In this document: positions 34,735-43,816 of the stretch, in pieces | Layout of the letters: each line of letters starts with the position of its first letter | How positions within the stretch are numbered: position 1 is the stretch's first letter | Notes under the pieces: model-generated | Seen by the model: only the letters and a program-made list of their open reading frames with translations | Databases searched by the model: none | What the model was told of the DNA's origin: nothing | Translations under genes and position numbers: made by a program | Source: Ureibacillus sinduriensis BLB-1 = JCM 15800 | Lineage (GTDB): Bacteria; Bacillota; Bacilli; Bacillales_A; Planococcaceae | Assembly: GCF_000772955.1 (NCBI RefSeq) | Contig: NZ_JPVO01000054.1 | Coordinates: forward strand, 310,001 to 374,000 | DNA: 64,000 bases | Direction of reading: 5' to 3'

Positions 34735-35210
34735 AAAGAACAGGTGAGAAAGTATTAAGTATTATCGCGTCGGTATTAAACGTTTTAACTGTAGGTTTTT
34801 TGATTTTGATGTTAATTGGCAGTAAAATGCTGTTGGATACTGGCATGAACGATCCATTATTCCAAAGTGAAATCGAAAGTGAAATGTATGCAAGCGGGTT
34901 AACTGAAGCGGAAATGGATGAGGCATTATTATTAATGGGAGACTTTTTATCCATTATTGGCGGCATCGGTTGGTTATTGGTTGTACTAGGTGTGATCGCC
35001 ATTATTCTTGGAATTATCGGTGCAGTAAAAGTAGGCAATAATGCAAAATTAGCTGGAATCTTATTCATTATCGCTGCCATTTTATCGGGAATCATTTCAA
35101 TACCTGGCATTTTATTAATTATTGCAGCAATCATGTGTTTTTCAAGAAAACCACAATCTGAAGAAATATCACTACAAAAAACGGATGAAAATGGTTATAT
35201 CATCGAATAA
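34731..35210 (+). CDS. DUF4064 membrane protein
   Basis: 159 residues with an N-terminal helix (about 5-30), an extracytoplasmic acidic segment (FQSEIESEMYASGLTEAEMDEAL) and three glycine- and isoleucine-rich helices (about 70-140). It matches the DUF4064 pattern (GEKVLSIIASVLNVL...GGIGWLL). No function is known. Coupled to the deoxyribosyltransferase gene; a terminator follows. Confidence 0.75.
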   Translation: MKRTGEKVLSIIASVLNVLTVGFLILMLIGSKMLLDTGMNDPLFQSEIESEMYASGLTEAEMDEALLLMGDFLSIIGGIGWLLVVLGVIAIILGIIGAVKVGNNAKLAGILFIIAAILSGIISIPGILLIIAAIMCFSRKPQSEEISLQKTDENGYIIE

Positions 35211-35246
35211 GCTAAAGATTAAAATCATTGCCCTGCACGTCTAATT

Positions 35247-35290
35247 AAGGCATTCGGAATATTCCATTCCGAATGCCTTTTAATATAATA
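35247..35290 (+). terminator. Terminator after the DUF4064 gene
   Basis: AAGGCATTCGGAAT (35247-35260) pairs perfectly with ATTCCGAATGCCTT (35266-35279); a T-rich tail follows. Confidence 0.85.
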
Positions 35291-35348
35291 CAATACTTAG
35301 TATAGATATTGTTGGTTTATCAAATAATCTAGTTAACAGGAGAAGTCC

Positions 35349-35867
35349 TTATTTGTATGGTATTTTTTCAAGTGTCAAGAGTTTCTCTTTTACGTCCAAT
35401 CCACCACTAAAACCGGTAAGTGAACCATTCTTGCCTAAAACTCGGTGACATGGAATGGCAATGGCAACAGGGTTTGAACCGATTGCAGTACCTACAGCTC
35501 GGACGGCCTTTGGGTTTCCAATTTTATTTGCTATATCAGAATAGCAAAAAGTTTTTCCATACGGGATTGAATTTAGTGCCTTCCATACATTCATTTGAAA
35601 AATTGTCCCGCGAACGTCAAAGTTGAATGTAAATTGAGTTCTTGAGCCATCAAAGTACTCCTCCAACTGCCCAGTGTATAAGGATAATTCGTCCACTGCT
35701 TCGAGTAGTTCGCAATTAGGGTATTGTTTTTTGCATACCCTCTTCAATTCATCCAATGATGAGTGCTCGGTTCCTAAATAACACAAACCATTTTCAGTAG
35801 CTGCAAGATAAACTTTCCATTGATTATGTAACAGGATTTGATAGTAAATGAGCGTTCTATTGTCCAT
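35349..35867 (-). CDS. ogt: Methylated-DNA-protein cysteine methyltransferase
   Basis: 172 residues. It repairs O6-methylguanine by transferring the methyl group to its own Cys140 in IAIPCHRVLG. Other family features are FQMNVWKALNSIPYGKT, the helix-turn-helix Arg region AVRAVGTAIGSNP and the C-terminal GLDVKEKLL. The ATG at 35867 follows GGAGGTGGGA. A single gene, convergent with the NDT operon. Confidence 0.93.
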   Translation of the reverse strand: MDNRTLIYYQILLHNQWKVYLAATENGLCYLGTEHSSLDELKRVCKKQYPNCELLEAVDELSLYTGQLEEYFDGSRTQFTFNFDVRGTIFQMNVWKALNSIPYGKTFCYSDIANKIGNPKAVRAVGTAIGSNPVAIAIPCHRVLGKNGSLTGFSGGLDVKEKLLTLEKIPYK

Positions 35868-36114
35868 AATCCCACCTCCATTTTCTATATATTAACACGA
35901 ATATGTTATCTTATAATCGGATTTTCTTATTATCTCTATTCTGGAAAAAGGCTCATGGTCGGGAATGGTATAATTAACAAACAGGATCGTTCTGTTCTTT
36001 TTTATAAGAACCGGGCGTTTTTTATTTATCATCGAGTCCCCAAAAATTTTAGTACTAACTCCTAGCTTAAAATAATGGAGTGTTATCATAAATTCATTTA
36101 GAGGAGTGAATCAA

Positions 36115-38022
36115 ATGGGGGAAACAAAATTAGCGACATTTACAATTTTTAAACAGGCACTTACAGTGAATAATAATCCGTTTCCCTGGTTAAAAGCGTT
36201 TCTAGCTGGTATAGCATCTGGACTTCCGATTGCAATAGGGTTATTATTTGGAAATTTCCAATATGGTTTGATAGCGGGATTAGGGGGTTTCGCATTTTTG
36301 TATGTATTTCCGATACCTTATGCCCAACTGGCGAAAAAACTTGCATGGTGTGTTCTAGCAATTGCAGTATGCGTATTTTTGGGTACTGTATTAGCCCCAT
36401 ATCCGCTTACAGCAGCAATTGTGATGGGGGTTATTGGAGCTATCGGGTTATTTATTTTCGGAGCGTTTAGATTGGTAGGACCGTCTGCGATTTTTTTTGT
36501 TCTTATTTTTGCAATGGTAACCGGAATGCCCCTTGCCCCGGAGGAAGCCTTTACCCGTTCGGTACTGGCATTTCTGGGGGGGATATTATCCTGGGTTATT
36601 GCCATGAGCGGATGGTTATTTAACCCTCATGGCCCGGAAAAGAGCATTGTCAGAAGAAGTTATCTTGAATTGGCTAACTACTTTGAAAGGATGGGTACTT
36701 TGCATGAAAATGGCGCACAACATCGAGTGATGTCCACCTTGAAGGAAGCTAGCATGACGATAAATTCCGCCTATATTCCTTGGAAGAAATCGGATATCTA
36801 TAATTATTTATTTTTATTGAATGATTTTGCCCATAAAATTTATCTATTTGCCCTTGAACAACAGTTGAAGGGCAACATAAACTCCATTCCAGTTGAATTG
36901 GGACAATCTTTACGCAAATTGGCGGAAATTCTAGATGCAAAAAACATTTACGATGTGGCATCAATGAAGTTGCCCCATCCTAACGAGATGAATGAAAAAA
37001 TTGCACAACTTTATATTGAAATGAATGCAGCGAAAAACAGTATATTGGAACCGAGCATATCGTCGGGAAAGCGAATCGATGTTCAAAAGACTTCAGCTAA
37101 AAGAATTTTACTCGGTGCCCTTGATAAAAACTCGATTATTTTCATTAATTCATTGAGGTTTGGTTCGATCACGATTTTTGCTGCCATTTTTGCATTCGAA
37201 CTCGATTTCAATCGTTCCTTTTGGGTTCCTCTTTCATGTGTCGCCGTAATGTCTGGTGCGACTGCAACAGCTTCTCTTCACCGTGCAATTCAACGCAGTC
37301 TCGGGACAATTTTCGGCATATTAATAGCGAGTGTGATTCTTGTTTTTCAGCCATCCGGATATCTAGTTGCTCTGCTAATTTTTCTATTAACCTTCATAAC
37401 CGAGTTATTTATCGTTAAAAATTATGGCTTGGCTGCACTATTTTTTACTCCCGCAGCCCTGATTATGGCTATAGCTGGATCACATGGAAAAGCACCGTTT
37501 TCTTTTATTGCATCGACTCGTGTAGTTGATGTATTGATTGGTGTACTGATTGGATTGCTTGGGGTTTGGTTTGTTGGAAGGAAATCGGCTTCAAGCAAGA
37601 CGCCACACTTAGTTTCAAAAACCATTCGTTCTTATGCTCAAGCATTTTATGTGCTATTTTCAAACGGAGAGCCCTACCAAAATGAATTTAACAAGATGGA
37701 AACGAATATTCGAAATTTAAAAGCGGTTTTCGATACAGCTATAGGAGAGTTACCAAAGGATGCTAAAACAATGGAGTATTATTGGCCGATTGTTCATATA
37801 CTGGAGGAGCTTGGCTTTTTATTGGAGAAATGTGCAAAATCAAACACAAGACCACAACTTGAAAAACATGCGATTGCCCAATACTTATTAGTATTCGAGT
37901 CCATGGCAATCGGGGCAGACCGAAGAAAATATGAAGAAGAATACGATTTGCCCCGAATAGAAGGCTTTCAAAGTATAGTGGACAAAATGCAACAATTGCA
38001 AAGAAGCATTCGCTGTCAATAA
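36115..38022 (+). CDS. FUSC-family (aromatic acid exporter-type) membrane protein
   Basis: 635 residues with the duplicated FUSC layout: six membrane helices (about 25-165), a soluble helical region (about 170-335), then a second membrane block (about 345-485, FNRSFWVPLSCVAVMSGATATASLHRAIQRSLGT) and a C-terminal soluble domain. Proteins of this group export aromatic acids or fusaric acid; the substrate here is unknown. The ATG at 36115 is eight bases after GAGGAG, whereas a GTG at 36106 overlaps that site. Confidence 0.85.
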   Translation: MGETKLATFTIFKQALTVNNNPFPWLKAFLAGIASGLPIAIGLLFGNFQYGLIAGLGGFAFLYVFPIPYAQLAKKLAWCVLAIAVCVFLGTVLAPYPLTAAIVMGVIGAIGLFIFGAFRLVGPSAIFFVLIFAMVTGMPLAPEEAFTRSVLAFLGGILSWVIAMSGWLFNPHGPEKSIVRRSYLELANYFERMGTLHENGAQHRVMSTLKEASMTINSAYIPWKKSDIYNYLFLLNDFAHKIYLFALEQQLKGNINSIPVELGQSLRKLAEILDAKNIYDVASMKLPHPNEMNEKIAQLYIEMNAAKNSILEPSISSGKRIDVQKTSAKRILLGALDKNSIIFINSLRFGSITIFAAIFAFELDFNRSFWVPLSCVAVMSGATATASLHRAIQRSLGTIFGILIASVILVFQPSGYLVALLIFLLTFITELFIVKNYGLAALFFTPAALIMAIAGSHGKAPFSFIASTRVVDVLIGVLIGLLGVWFVGRKSASSKTPHLVSKTIRSYAQAFYVLFSNGEPYQNEFNKMETNIRNLKAVFDTAIGELPKDAKTMEYYWPIVHILEELGFLLEKCAKSNTRPQLEKHAIAQYLLVFESMAIGADRRKYEEEYDLPRIEGFQSIVDKMQQLQRSIRCQ

Positions 38023-38228
38023 CTCGTAATAGTTTTTAACATAGTTCTTAAAATGTAGATATAATAGTTGTTTGAAGTAAGTTTGAAATTGGGTACTTGG
38101 ATAAAGTAATAAAAATCCACTTTCTACAGTAGGAGTTATCGAGCAAAGAAGCGAATAAAGTAATAAGCTTTTTACCATACTATTTCATAGTTATGAATTC
38201 GATTGCTTTACGAAATGGAGGATTGTAT

Positions 38229-38768
38229 ATGTTGAAAATTGGAATCATTTTAGGTAGCACACGTGAAGGGCGAGTAAGCCCTCAAGTCGGTGAATGGGTG
38301 AAAGGTATTGCAGAGGGACGTGGGGATGCTACCTACGAAATCATTGATATTGCTGATTTCAAATTACCGCTACTAGGCGAGCCGGGTGGAGATGCATCCG
38401 GTGTTGGCGATTGGTCTTCAAGTGTTGCTAGTTGCGACGGTTTTGTGTTTATCGTACAAGAATATAATCATTCCATTACCGGAGCTTTAAAAAATGCTTT
38501 GGACTTCTTGCGCGAGGAGTGGAACAATAAAGCGGCCGGTATTGTCAGCTATGGTTCGGTTGGCGGGGCACGGGCGGCCGAACATTTACGAGGGATATTG
38601 GGTGAATTGCTTGTTGCGGATGTTCGCGTTCACCCTGCGTTATCTTTATTTACGGATTTTGAAAATGGAAATGTTTTCAAACCGAAAGATGTGCAAAAGC
38701 AGTCCGTCAATGACATGTTAGATCAGCTCATTTCCTGGAGCACTGCTTTAAAAACCATTCGAAAGTAA
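38229..38768 (+). CDS. NADPH-dependent FMN reductase family protein
   Basis: 179 residues, flavodoxin-like. GIILGSTREGRVSPQV is the FMN phosphate loop, VQEYNHSITGALKNALDFL the flavin-ring segment and SYGSVGGARAAEHLR the third contact. Such enzymes reduce FMN, quinones or azo dyes with NADPH. The ATG at 38229 is chosen since GGAGG (38217-38221) is seven bases upstream; ATG 38193 has none. Confidence 0.9.
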   Translation: MLKIGIILGSTREGRVSPQVGEWVKGIAEGRGDATYEIIDIADFKLPLLGEPGGDASGVGDWSSSVASCDGFVFIVQEYNHSITGALKNALDFLREEWNNKAAGIVSYGSVGGARAAEHLRGILGELLVADVRVHPALSLFTDFENGNVFKPKDVQKQSVNDMLDQLISWSTALKTIRK

Positions 38769-38871
38769 AACTTGTTTTCATATCTTGACAGTAAGACGTA
38801 AGGAACCTGTGTGCTGGCCAATAGCGCGGAAAAACGAACTGGAAAACGAAATCAAAATTTCATATTCATGT

Positions 38872-38910
38872 TACCATTCTCTCACTTATAGGAGAATGGT
38901 ATTTTTTTGG
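38872..38910 (+). terminator. Terminator after the FMN reductase gene
   Basis: TACCATTCTC (38872-38881) pairs with GAGAATGGTA (38892-38901), followed by seven T. Confidence 0.8.
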
Positions 38911-39053
38911 CCCAGTGCAGTGCTGCTTTTATATATTTTATACTTTACATACAATTTTCTATACAGTATCGGTTCCTTCATATTAAAATAAAGTTAATAG
39001 TTCCAACATTTCAATAAATGCAATAGATATAATGCGGTAGGAGGGAGAGCGAT

Positions 39054-39880
39054 TTGATCAACCTGAATGGTGTGACGGTTACTAGAAACAAGAAGGATAT
39101 TTTGAAAACTATAAGTTGGAAAGTTGAAAAAGGGCAGCACTGGTCCATTTTGGGGTTAAACGGTTCTGGAAAAACTACTTTGTTGAACGTAATCAATGGC
39201 TATTTACATCCAGTGAGCGGACAGGCGGAGATATTGGGTGAATCACTTGGAAATATATATATACCTGACTTGCGGAAACGAATCGGTTTAATAGTGCTTC
39301 TATTCAACAACAGATTCAAAATTTTGAAAGTGTTCTAAGTATTGTTTTAAGTGGGAAGTTTGCCTCCATCGGACTTTGGGAAGCCGTCGAGAAAAAAGAT
39401 GTCGAAATGGCACATCATTTTATGAGAAAATTAAATTGCGAACATTTGCAGGAGCTGGAGTACGGAACCCTTTCCCAGGGAGAACGTCAAAGAGTACTAA
39501 TAGCAAGGGCTTTAATGGCGAATCCAAAGATATTGATACTGGATGAACCATGCAATGGACTAGATATAATAAACCGGGAAGAATTATTGAAAATAATCGA
39601 TGATTTATCCAAATCGGACGACTGTCCAACACTTATTTATGTGACACATCATGTAGAAGAGGTCCTTCCGTGTTTTACTCATACCCTTTTATTAAGGGGA
39701 GGTGAAATTTTTGACCAAGGATTATCTTCCGCAATGCTGACGGAAGATAATCTGACCCAGTTTTTTGAACGACCTGTTTCGGTGCAAAGAGAACAAAGCC
39801 GTACCTGGATTGCATTGAAAGAAATTGTAGAACAAAAGGGGTGCGACAACCGGGAAAATCCAGTATTCCCTGTATGTTAA
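39054..39880 (+). pseudogene. ABC transporter ATPase, frameshifted (YlmA-like)
   Basis: The two halves of one ABC ATPase are in different frames. 39054-39338 holds the A-loop region and Walker A GLNGSGKTT. From about 39295 the homologous reading continues in another frame (SASIQQQIQNFESVL), then 39407-39880 holds the signature LSQGERQRVLIARAL, Walker B ILILDEP and the H-loop THH. One base is missing near 39290-39295. All motifs are otherwise intact, so this is either a recent mutation or a sequencing error. No permease gene is adjacent; the stand-alone ATPase resembles YlmA or ModF-like proteins. Confidence 0.8.
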
Positions 39881-39939
39881 ACAAGATTGAACATATAGTT
39901 ATAGAAACAGAGTTGAAGAATGAAAAAGGGGGGATAATA

Positions 39940-40509
39940 TTGACACAACCTCAAGAACCAAAACAAAAGAATGAATTTATGTCTTGGTTAGTTGCGATTC
40001 TATTTGGGATTATCATTTCGTTTATTTGCCGTGAATTTCTTTTTTCCCCACTTGTCGTCAAAGGGGCTTCCATGATGCCTACATATGAAAATCAAGATGT
40101 CATTATTGTTAGTAAAATAAGTGAGGTAAATCGATTCGACCAGATTGTTTTTGAGGCACCAAACGAAGATGAATATTACATTAAACGTGTTATTGGGTTG
40201 CCGGGGGATACAGTCGAAATGAAGGACGATATATTGTTGATTAATAATAAAGAGTATGAAGAATCGTATGTAAACCGTGAAAATGACAATCCATTGCAAA
40301 AAAGGATTACCGAAAACTTCACTTTAAAAGATATTACAGGATACGATAAGGTGCCGGAAGGCTATTTGTTTGTTTTGGGGGACAATCGATTAAGAAGTTC
40401 CGACAGTCGACACTTTGGATTAGTTCCATTGGACTCTGTGTTGGGTGAATCAAAATTAAGAATCTTTCCATTGAGCAGTATCAAATTGTTTAATACGAAC
40501 AAGGAATAA
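39940..40509 (+). CDS. Type I signal peptidase
   Basis: 189 residues. An N-terminal membrane anchor (about 14-31) is followed by the catalytic Ser44 in VKGASMMPT and Lys82 in YYIKRVIGLPGD, with box E GDNRLRSSDSRHFG. It cleaves secretory signal peptides outside the membrane. The TTG start at 39940 lies six bases after AAAGGGGGG (39925-39933). Its leader overlaps no gene, but it begins only 60 bases after the broken ABC gene. Bacilli have several such paralogues, so no suffix is assigned. Confidence 0.92.
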   Translation: MTQPQEPKQKNEFMSWLVAILFGIIISFICREFLFSPLVVKGASMMPTYENQDVIIVSKISEVNRFDQIVFEAPNEDEYYIKRVIGLPGDTVEMKDDILLINNKEYEESYVNRENDNPLQKRITENFTLKDITGYDKVPEGYLFVLGDNRLRSSDSRHFGLVPLDSVLGESKLRIFPLSSIKLFNTNKE

Positions 40510-40549
40510 AAGAGTGAGACTGACTTTTGTTGGTCTCACTTTTAAATTT
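40509..40549 (+). terminator. Terminator of the signal peptidase gene
   Basis: AGTGAGAC (40513-40520) pairs with GTCTCACT (40533-40540), followed by T-rich sequence. Confidence 0.75.
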
Positions 40550-40673
40550 GTTTCAAGTGGTCATTTCCTATCAGCCGGGTCGCTTAAAATCCGAGGCTCC
40601 TATTTTGAAAGGGTGAATTTTATCTGTAGAATAAAAAATAGGTTACCAAAGTTTACTTTTAAGGAGGATTTTT

Positions 40674-41165
40674 ATGCTCGCAAAGATTTACAAAAGGGAT
40701 ACTGGTTATACTGCGGAGTTTGTATATTATTACAAAGTTGCAAGTGAGAAAGTATGGTCTTCGTTAGTTGCGAATGACAACTTTAAATTTTGGATGGAGC
40801 ATCTTGAAATTACGGACTTAAGAATAGATGGGAATATTGACTTTCACTATAATGATGGGACGGGTTCGATTGAAAAAATGCCGATTACAGATTATGTGGA
40901 GGGAAAAGTTCTTCAGTTTAATTGGGGTGAAGACGCTGTCCGGTTTGAGATTAACCCCTATAATGGCGGGTCGCAACTACTAATGAAACAATTTTTAACA
41001 AATATAACAGATCATACTCCAAAAGATTTAGCCGGATGGCATGTGTGCTTGATGCGTTTTGAGGATGTAGTCTCAGGGGCATCGCGCCTATTGCCGAAAG
41101 ATGAGTGGGAAAAATGGTATGCAGAATATAAGTTGATGGTTAGCAACCTCGAGAATGAAGAGTGA
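40674..41165 (+). CDS. SRPBCC (AHSA1/START-like) domain protein
   Basis: 163 residues of the SRPBCC helix-grip fold. VASEKVWSSLVANDNFKFWM, then VEGKVLQFNWGEDAVRFEI, LLMKQFLTN and DLAGWHVCLMRFEDVVSG follow the AHSA1-like pattern (the W near the end forms part of the pocket). No function is known for this branch. AAGGAGG sits seven bases before the ATG. Monocistronic, closed by a strong bidirectional terminator. Confidence 0.8.
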   Translation: MLAKIYKRDTGYTAEFVYYYKVASEKVWSSLVANDNFKFWMEHLEITDLRIDGNIDFHYNDGTGSIEKMPITDYVEGKVLQFNWGEDAVRFEINPYNGGSQLLMKQFLTNITDHTPKDLAGWHVCLMRFEDVVSGASRLLPKDEWEKWYAEYKLMVSNLENEE

Positions 41166-41181
41166 ACATTTGATATAAAAG

Positions 41182-41222
41182 AAGAGTAGAATTTCGATCA
41201 ATCGAAATTCTACTCTTAAGGG
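41182..41222. terminator. Bidirectional terminator between the SRPBCC gene and guaC
   Basis: A perfect 17-base-pair stem: AAGAGTAGAATTTCGAT (41182-41198) with ATCGAAATTCTACTCTT (41201-41217). Short T-runs occur on both strands. Confidence 0.85.
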
Positions 41223-41231
41223 AAATATTTA

Positions 41232-42215
41232 TTAGTACACTTTATCTCCATTGAAGATAGAGTTTTTAACTACTACATAGTCTACTGTACGGATTGATTC
41301 CAGTTTGCTTCCACCTGCATATGAAATGGATGACTGTAAATCTTGTTCCATTTCCACTAAAGTATCCATTAAAGAACCTTTATGCTCCACGTACATTTTT
41401 TTACCTTCAACATTTTTCTTTTCACCTTTTTGGAATTCAGAAGCAGAACCAAAGTATTCTTTAAACATTTTGCCATCTTTCACAACTGTTTGGCCAGGAG
41501 ATTCCTCATGACCGGCAAATAATGAACCGATCATAACCATCGAAGCTCCGAAGCGAACTGATTTTGCGATATCGCCGTTTGTACGGATACCACCATCAGC
41601 TATGATTGGCTTTGTTGCAGCTTTAGCGCACCAACGAAGTGCAGCCAGCTGCCAACCACCTGTACCGAAACCTGTTTTAATTTTAGTAATACATACTTTA
41701 CCAGGTCCAATGCCGACTTTCGTTGCATCTGCTCCGGCATTTTCAAGTTCTCGAACAGCCTCGGGAGTTCCCACGTTGCCCGCAATCACAAAACTTTGAG
41801 GCAGGTGTTGTTTAATATGTTTGATCATGTTGATGACGGCGTTTGAATGTCCGTGAGCAATGTCGATTGTAATAAATTCCGGGATTAGTTCTTCAACTGC
41901 TAATTGCTCAATGAAAGTGTACTCTTCCTCTTTTACACCAACCGAGATGGATGCAATTAGCTTGCGAGAATGCATGTTTTTAATGAATTCTGCACGTGTT
42001 TCTGGATTGAAGCGATGCATGATATAAAAATAGCCGTTCTCAGCTAAATTAATGGCGATTGACTCATCAATAATTGTCTGCATATTTGCAGGTACAACTG
42101 GCAATTTAAATTTAAAGCCACCGAACATTATCGAAGTATCACATTCTGATCGGCTGTTTACTATACATTTATTTGGGATTAATTGAATATCTTCATAATC
42201 AAATACGTTATCCAT
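41232..42215 (-). CDS. guaC: GMP reductase
   Basis: 327 residues, NADPH-dependent conversion of GMP to IMP in purine salvage. It belongs to the IMPDH/GMPR barrel: [47 protein letters not shown] followed by the catalytic Cys in KVCITK, and [36 protein letters not shown]. The N-terminus [13 protein letters not shown] is typical of the guaC2 group. A PurBox-like operator precedes it. Confidence 0.95.
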   Translation of the reverse strand: MDNVFDYEDIQLIPNKCIVNSRSECDTSIMFGGFKFKLPVVPANMQTIIDESIAINLAENGYFYIMHRFNPETRAEFIKNMHSRKLIASISVGVKEEEYTFIEQLAVEELIPEFITIDIAHGHSNAVINMIKHIKQHLPQSFVIAGNVGTPEAVRELENAGADATKVGIGPGKVCITKIKTGFGTGGWQLAALRWCAKAATKPIIADGGIRTNGDIAKSVRFGASMVMIGSLFAGHEESPGQTVVKDGKMFKEYFGSASEFQKGEKKNVEGKKMYVEHKGSLMDTLVEMEQDLQSSISYAGGSKLESIRTVDYVVVKNSIFNGDKVY

Positions 42216-42235
42216 TTAAGAACACCTCTAAATCA

Positions 42236-42307
42236 CGAATATTTTTAAGTAATGAGCGTTAATTGTTCGCCCTTTGGTAATTTACCTTATTTTTGAGCCT
42301 ATGTCAA
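42236..42307 (-). promoter_or_regulatory. guaC promoter with PurBox-like operator
   Basis: On the minus strand TTGACA (42307-42302), 17 bases, TAAATT (42284-42279) forms a sigma-A promoter. Downstream of it lie two inverted CGAAY motifs, CGAATATT (42236-42243) and the complement of AATTGTTCG (42261-42269), 17 bases apart. This is the arrangement of PurR PurBoxes, and guaC belongs to the PurR regulon in B. subtilis. Repression by PurR is inferred. Confidence 0.6.
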
Positions 42308-42487
42308 AGAATTTCTATAAAAAATAATCTATTTTATCTTCTCCTAAAGAATAAAGAAATATTATGGAATGAAAATAATCAACCATTTATATTGCCATTT
42401 GTGTTAGATATTATGACATAAGTAGATTTTCTTGAATAAAAAATATCCATTGTTGTCATATTAAACAACGAAGGAGATGAAATAACG

Positions 42488-42715
42488 ATGCCAAGAAACT
42501 CAGAAAACCAACATGTTGAATCAACACCACATTTCGATGGCGAAGAAACCTTAAATAATCCTCCGGGGACAGCTCACGAAAAGTTAACTTTCATCACCCC
42601 GCCGAATCCTAGTGAAGAGTTTGCGATAGAAAGAAGTCCCTTTAAATTTATCCCAAAAGTAGACCCAACGATGCAGCGATTCGAGAAGCTTATGAGAGGG
42701 ACAAAAAAAAGCTGA
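42488..42715 (+). CDS. Small acidic hypothetical protein
   Basis: 75 residues, rich in Pro, Glu, Asn and Thr, no membrane segment and no recognised family (contains HFDGEETLNNPPGTAHEKL and ERSPFKFIPKVDPTMQRFEKLM). AAGGAGATG precedes the ATG well, so translation is likely. It stands alone, divergent from guaC. The polar, disordered-looking composition would fit a spore-associated peptide, but this is only a guess. Confidence 0.6.
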   Translation: MPRNSENQHVESTPHFDGEETLNNPPGTAHEKLTFITPPNPSEEFAIERSPFKFIPKVDPTMQRFEKLMRGTKKS

Positions 42716-42845
42716 TGCATGCATCGGATGTGTCTTTCGTGCTGGAATAGTTTAGATTGGAAAATGGAACTACACATTTTGTTCAGACTTCCTAAGAACA
42801 ATTTGTTCAATTTCTGATTTTGAATATGAGACAATCGCACAATAG

Positions 42846-42884
42846 GCTCCCATCTCTCCTCATAAAATAGAGGAAGGAGGGAGC
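42846..42884 (+). promoter_or_regulatory. Hairpin covering the ribosome site of the next gene
   Basis: GCTCCC (42846-42851) pairs with GGGAGC (42879-42884) and TCCTC (42857-42861) with GAGGA (42870-42874). The strong Shine-Dalgarno AAGGAGGGAG (42874-42883) lies mostly inside the stem, seven bases before the ATG at 42891. This could limit translation unless opened. No T-run follows, so it is not a terminator. Confidence 0.5.
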
Positions 42885-42890
42885 TAATCG

Positions 42891-43106
42891 ATGCTTGATA
42901 AAATCAAACTATTAATTGGTCAGCCGATTGGCGTGGCGTTTAAGAGTGGGCTTAGCGTCTCGGGGGTATTGTGTGATGCGGACGATAATGAGATTTGTTT
43001 ATTAGAGTACTTATATCAAGCGAAGTTCGTCCAAAAGTATTATGATTACGAATTGATACAAGGAATATATATTTTTCCAAGCTGTGATAATGATTTGCTT
43101 AATTAA
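42891..43106 (+). CDS. Small beta-rich hypothetical protein, Sm-like in appearance
   Basis: 71 residues, no family recognised with certainty. The segment IGQPIGVAFKSGLSVSGVLCDADDNEICLLEYL reads like the beta1-beta3 strands of an Sm/LSM-type barrel (x-G-x-x-V-x-G-x-L pattern), and the C-terminus is short (GIYIFPSCDNDLLN). It might bind RNA or be a small coat or germination component; neither is shown. The upstream hairpin hides its ribosome site. Confidence 0.6.
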   Translation: MLDKIKLLIGQPIGVAFKSGLSVSGVLCDADDNEICLLEYLYQAKFVQKYYDYELIQGIYIFPSCDNDLLN

Positions 43107-43124
43107 TAAATTTATAGCACATAC

Positions 43125-43160
43125 AAAAGGGGTATCTTTGATAGGGTGCCCCTTTTTAAT
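43125..43160 (+). terminator. Terminator of the small Sm-like gene
   Basis: AAAAGGGG (43125-43132) pairs with CCCCTTTT (43149-43156), with an extra T-run. Confidence 0.75.
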
Positions 43161-43579
43161 TAGCTCGAAAAGGGGATAAGTCCCTCTAACCATCCGGGCA
43201 CTTAAGAATCCAACAAATTTTCATGGAAAGTAAATAAATTGATGAGATAAGCTTTTTCTGCTCCTTTATATACTGGCTGGAATACCTGCTCCTCCCGGAC
43301 TAGTGTTCACTACTTTGCTTCTATGTATAAAGCAATATCTACGCAAGTTTACAATCCCTTCACTTAAGAAACAGTTCGATTCCGGTAAAAACAGGCGAAC
43401 TGTACTAAAGGTGTCCACTTTGCTTCTAAAAGCCCCCTTTTTATACTCAACCAAGCGTTCAGACTTTTTTCGGCATAATTTAATCTACACCGTTCTACTA
43501 AAACAGTTCTATTCAAAAGAAGCATAAAACTCGTTTAGTTTCATTTGTTTACTCTATATTCATTTAACCGCATTATCAT

Positions 43580-43625
43580 AAAAAACTGGTTTAGAAGCAG
43601 GAATTGCTTTTAATCCAGTTTTTTA
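43580..43625 (+). terminator. Terminator-like hairpin of unknown transcript
   Basis: AAAACTGG with CCAGTTTT arms (about 43582-43622) and an inner AAGCA/TGCTT stem, ending in six T. No gene ends immediately upstream. Confidence 0.6.
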
Positions 43626-43816
43626 GCATTTGGGAGAGATTGAAACGAAATGCAATCGGTACAAATAAAGACATTATAAAATTATTTCATTTATTACAAA
43701 TATTACAATTTATTTCTATTTATATATCAATATGTATATTTTTGTAAGTCGGTGGACAGTACTTATTTCGTAATTACATTACAAATTTCGAGATTAATTG
43801 TCAGGAGGACGAACAA

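Larger units (their letters stand above)
43107..43816. other. 710-base stretch without a supported gene
   Basis: It begins with a terminator (43125-43160) and has a second terminator-like hairpin at 43580-43625 with no gene ending just before it. The 420 bases between them hold only weak frames without ribosome sites; a CTTTGCTTCT string occurs twice (about 43313 and 43421). It could contain an untranslated RNA or a decayed gene. 43630-43800 is very A+T-rich with several ATTACA strings ahead of the LysM gene. Confidence 0.4.

Noticed and set aside
40514-40747. 77-codon frame overlapping the signal peptidase terminator
   Set aside because: Begins within the terminator stem and overlaps the well-supported SRPBCC gene.
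43303-43527. 74-codon frame in the stretch before the LysM gene
   Set aside because: No ribosome site, low-complexity composition, no match; treated as non-coding.
43660-43816. WalR-type boxes before the LysM-3D gene
   Set aside because: ATTACA strings are present, but not with the TGTWAH-N5-TGTWAH spacing.
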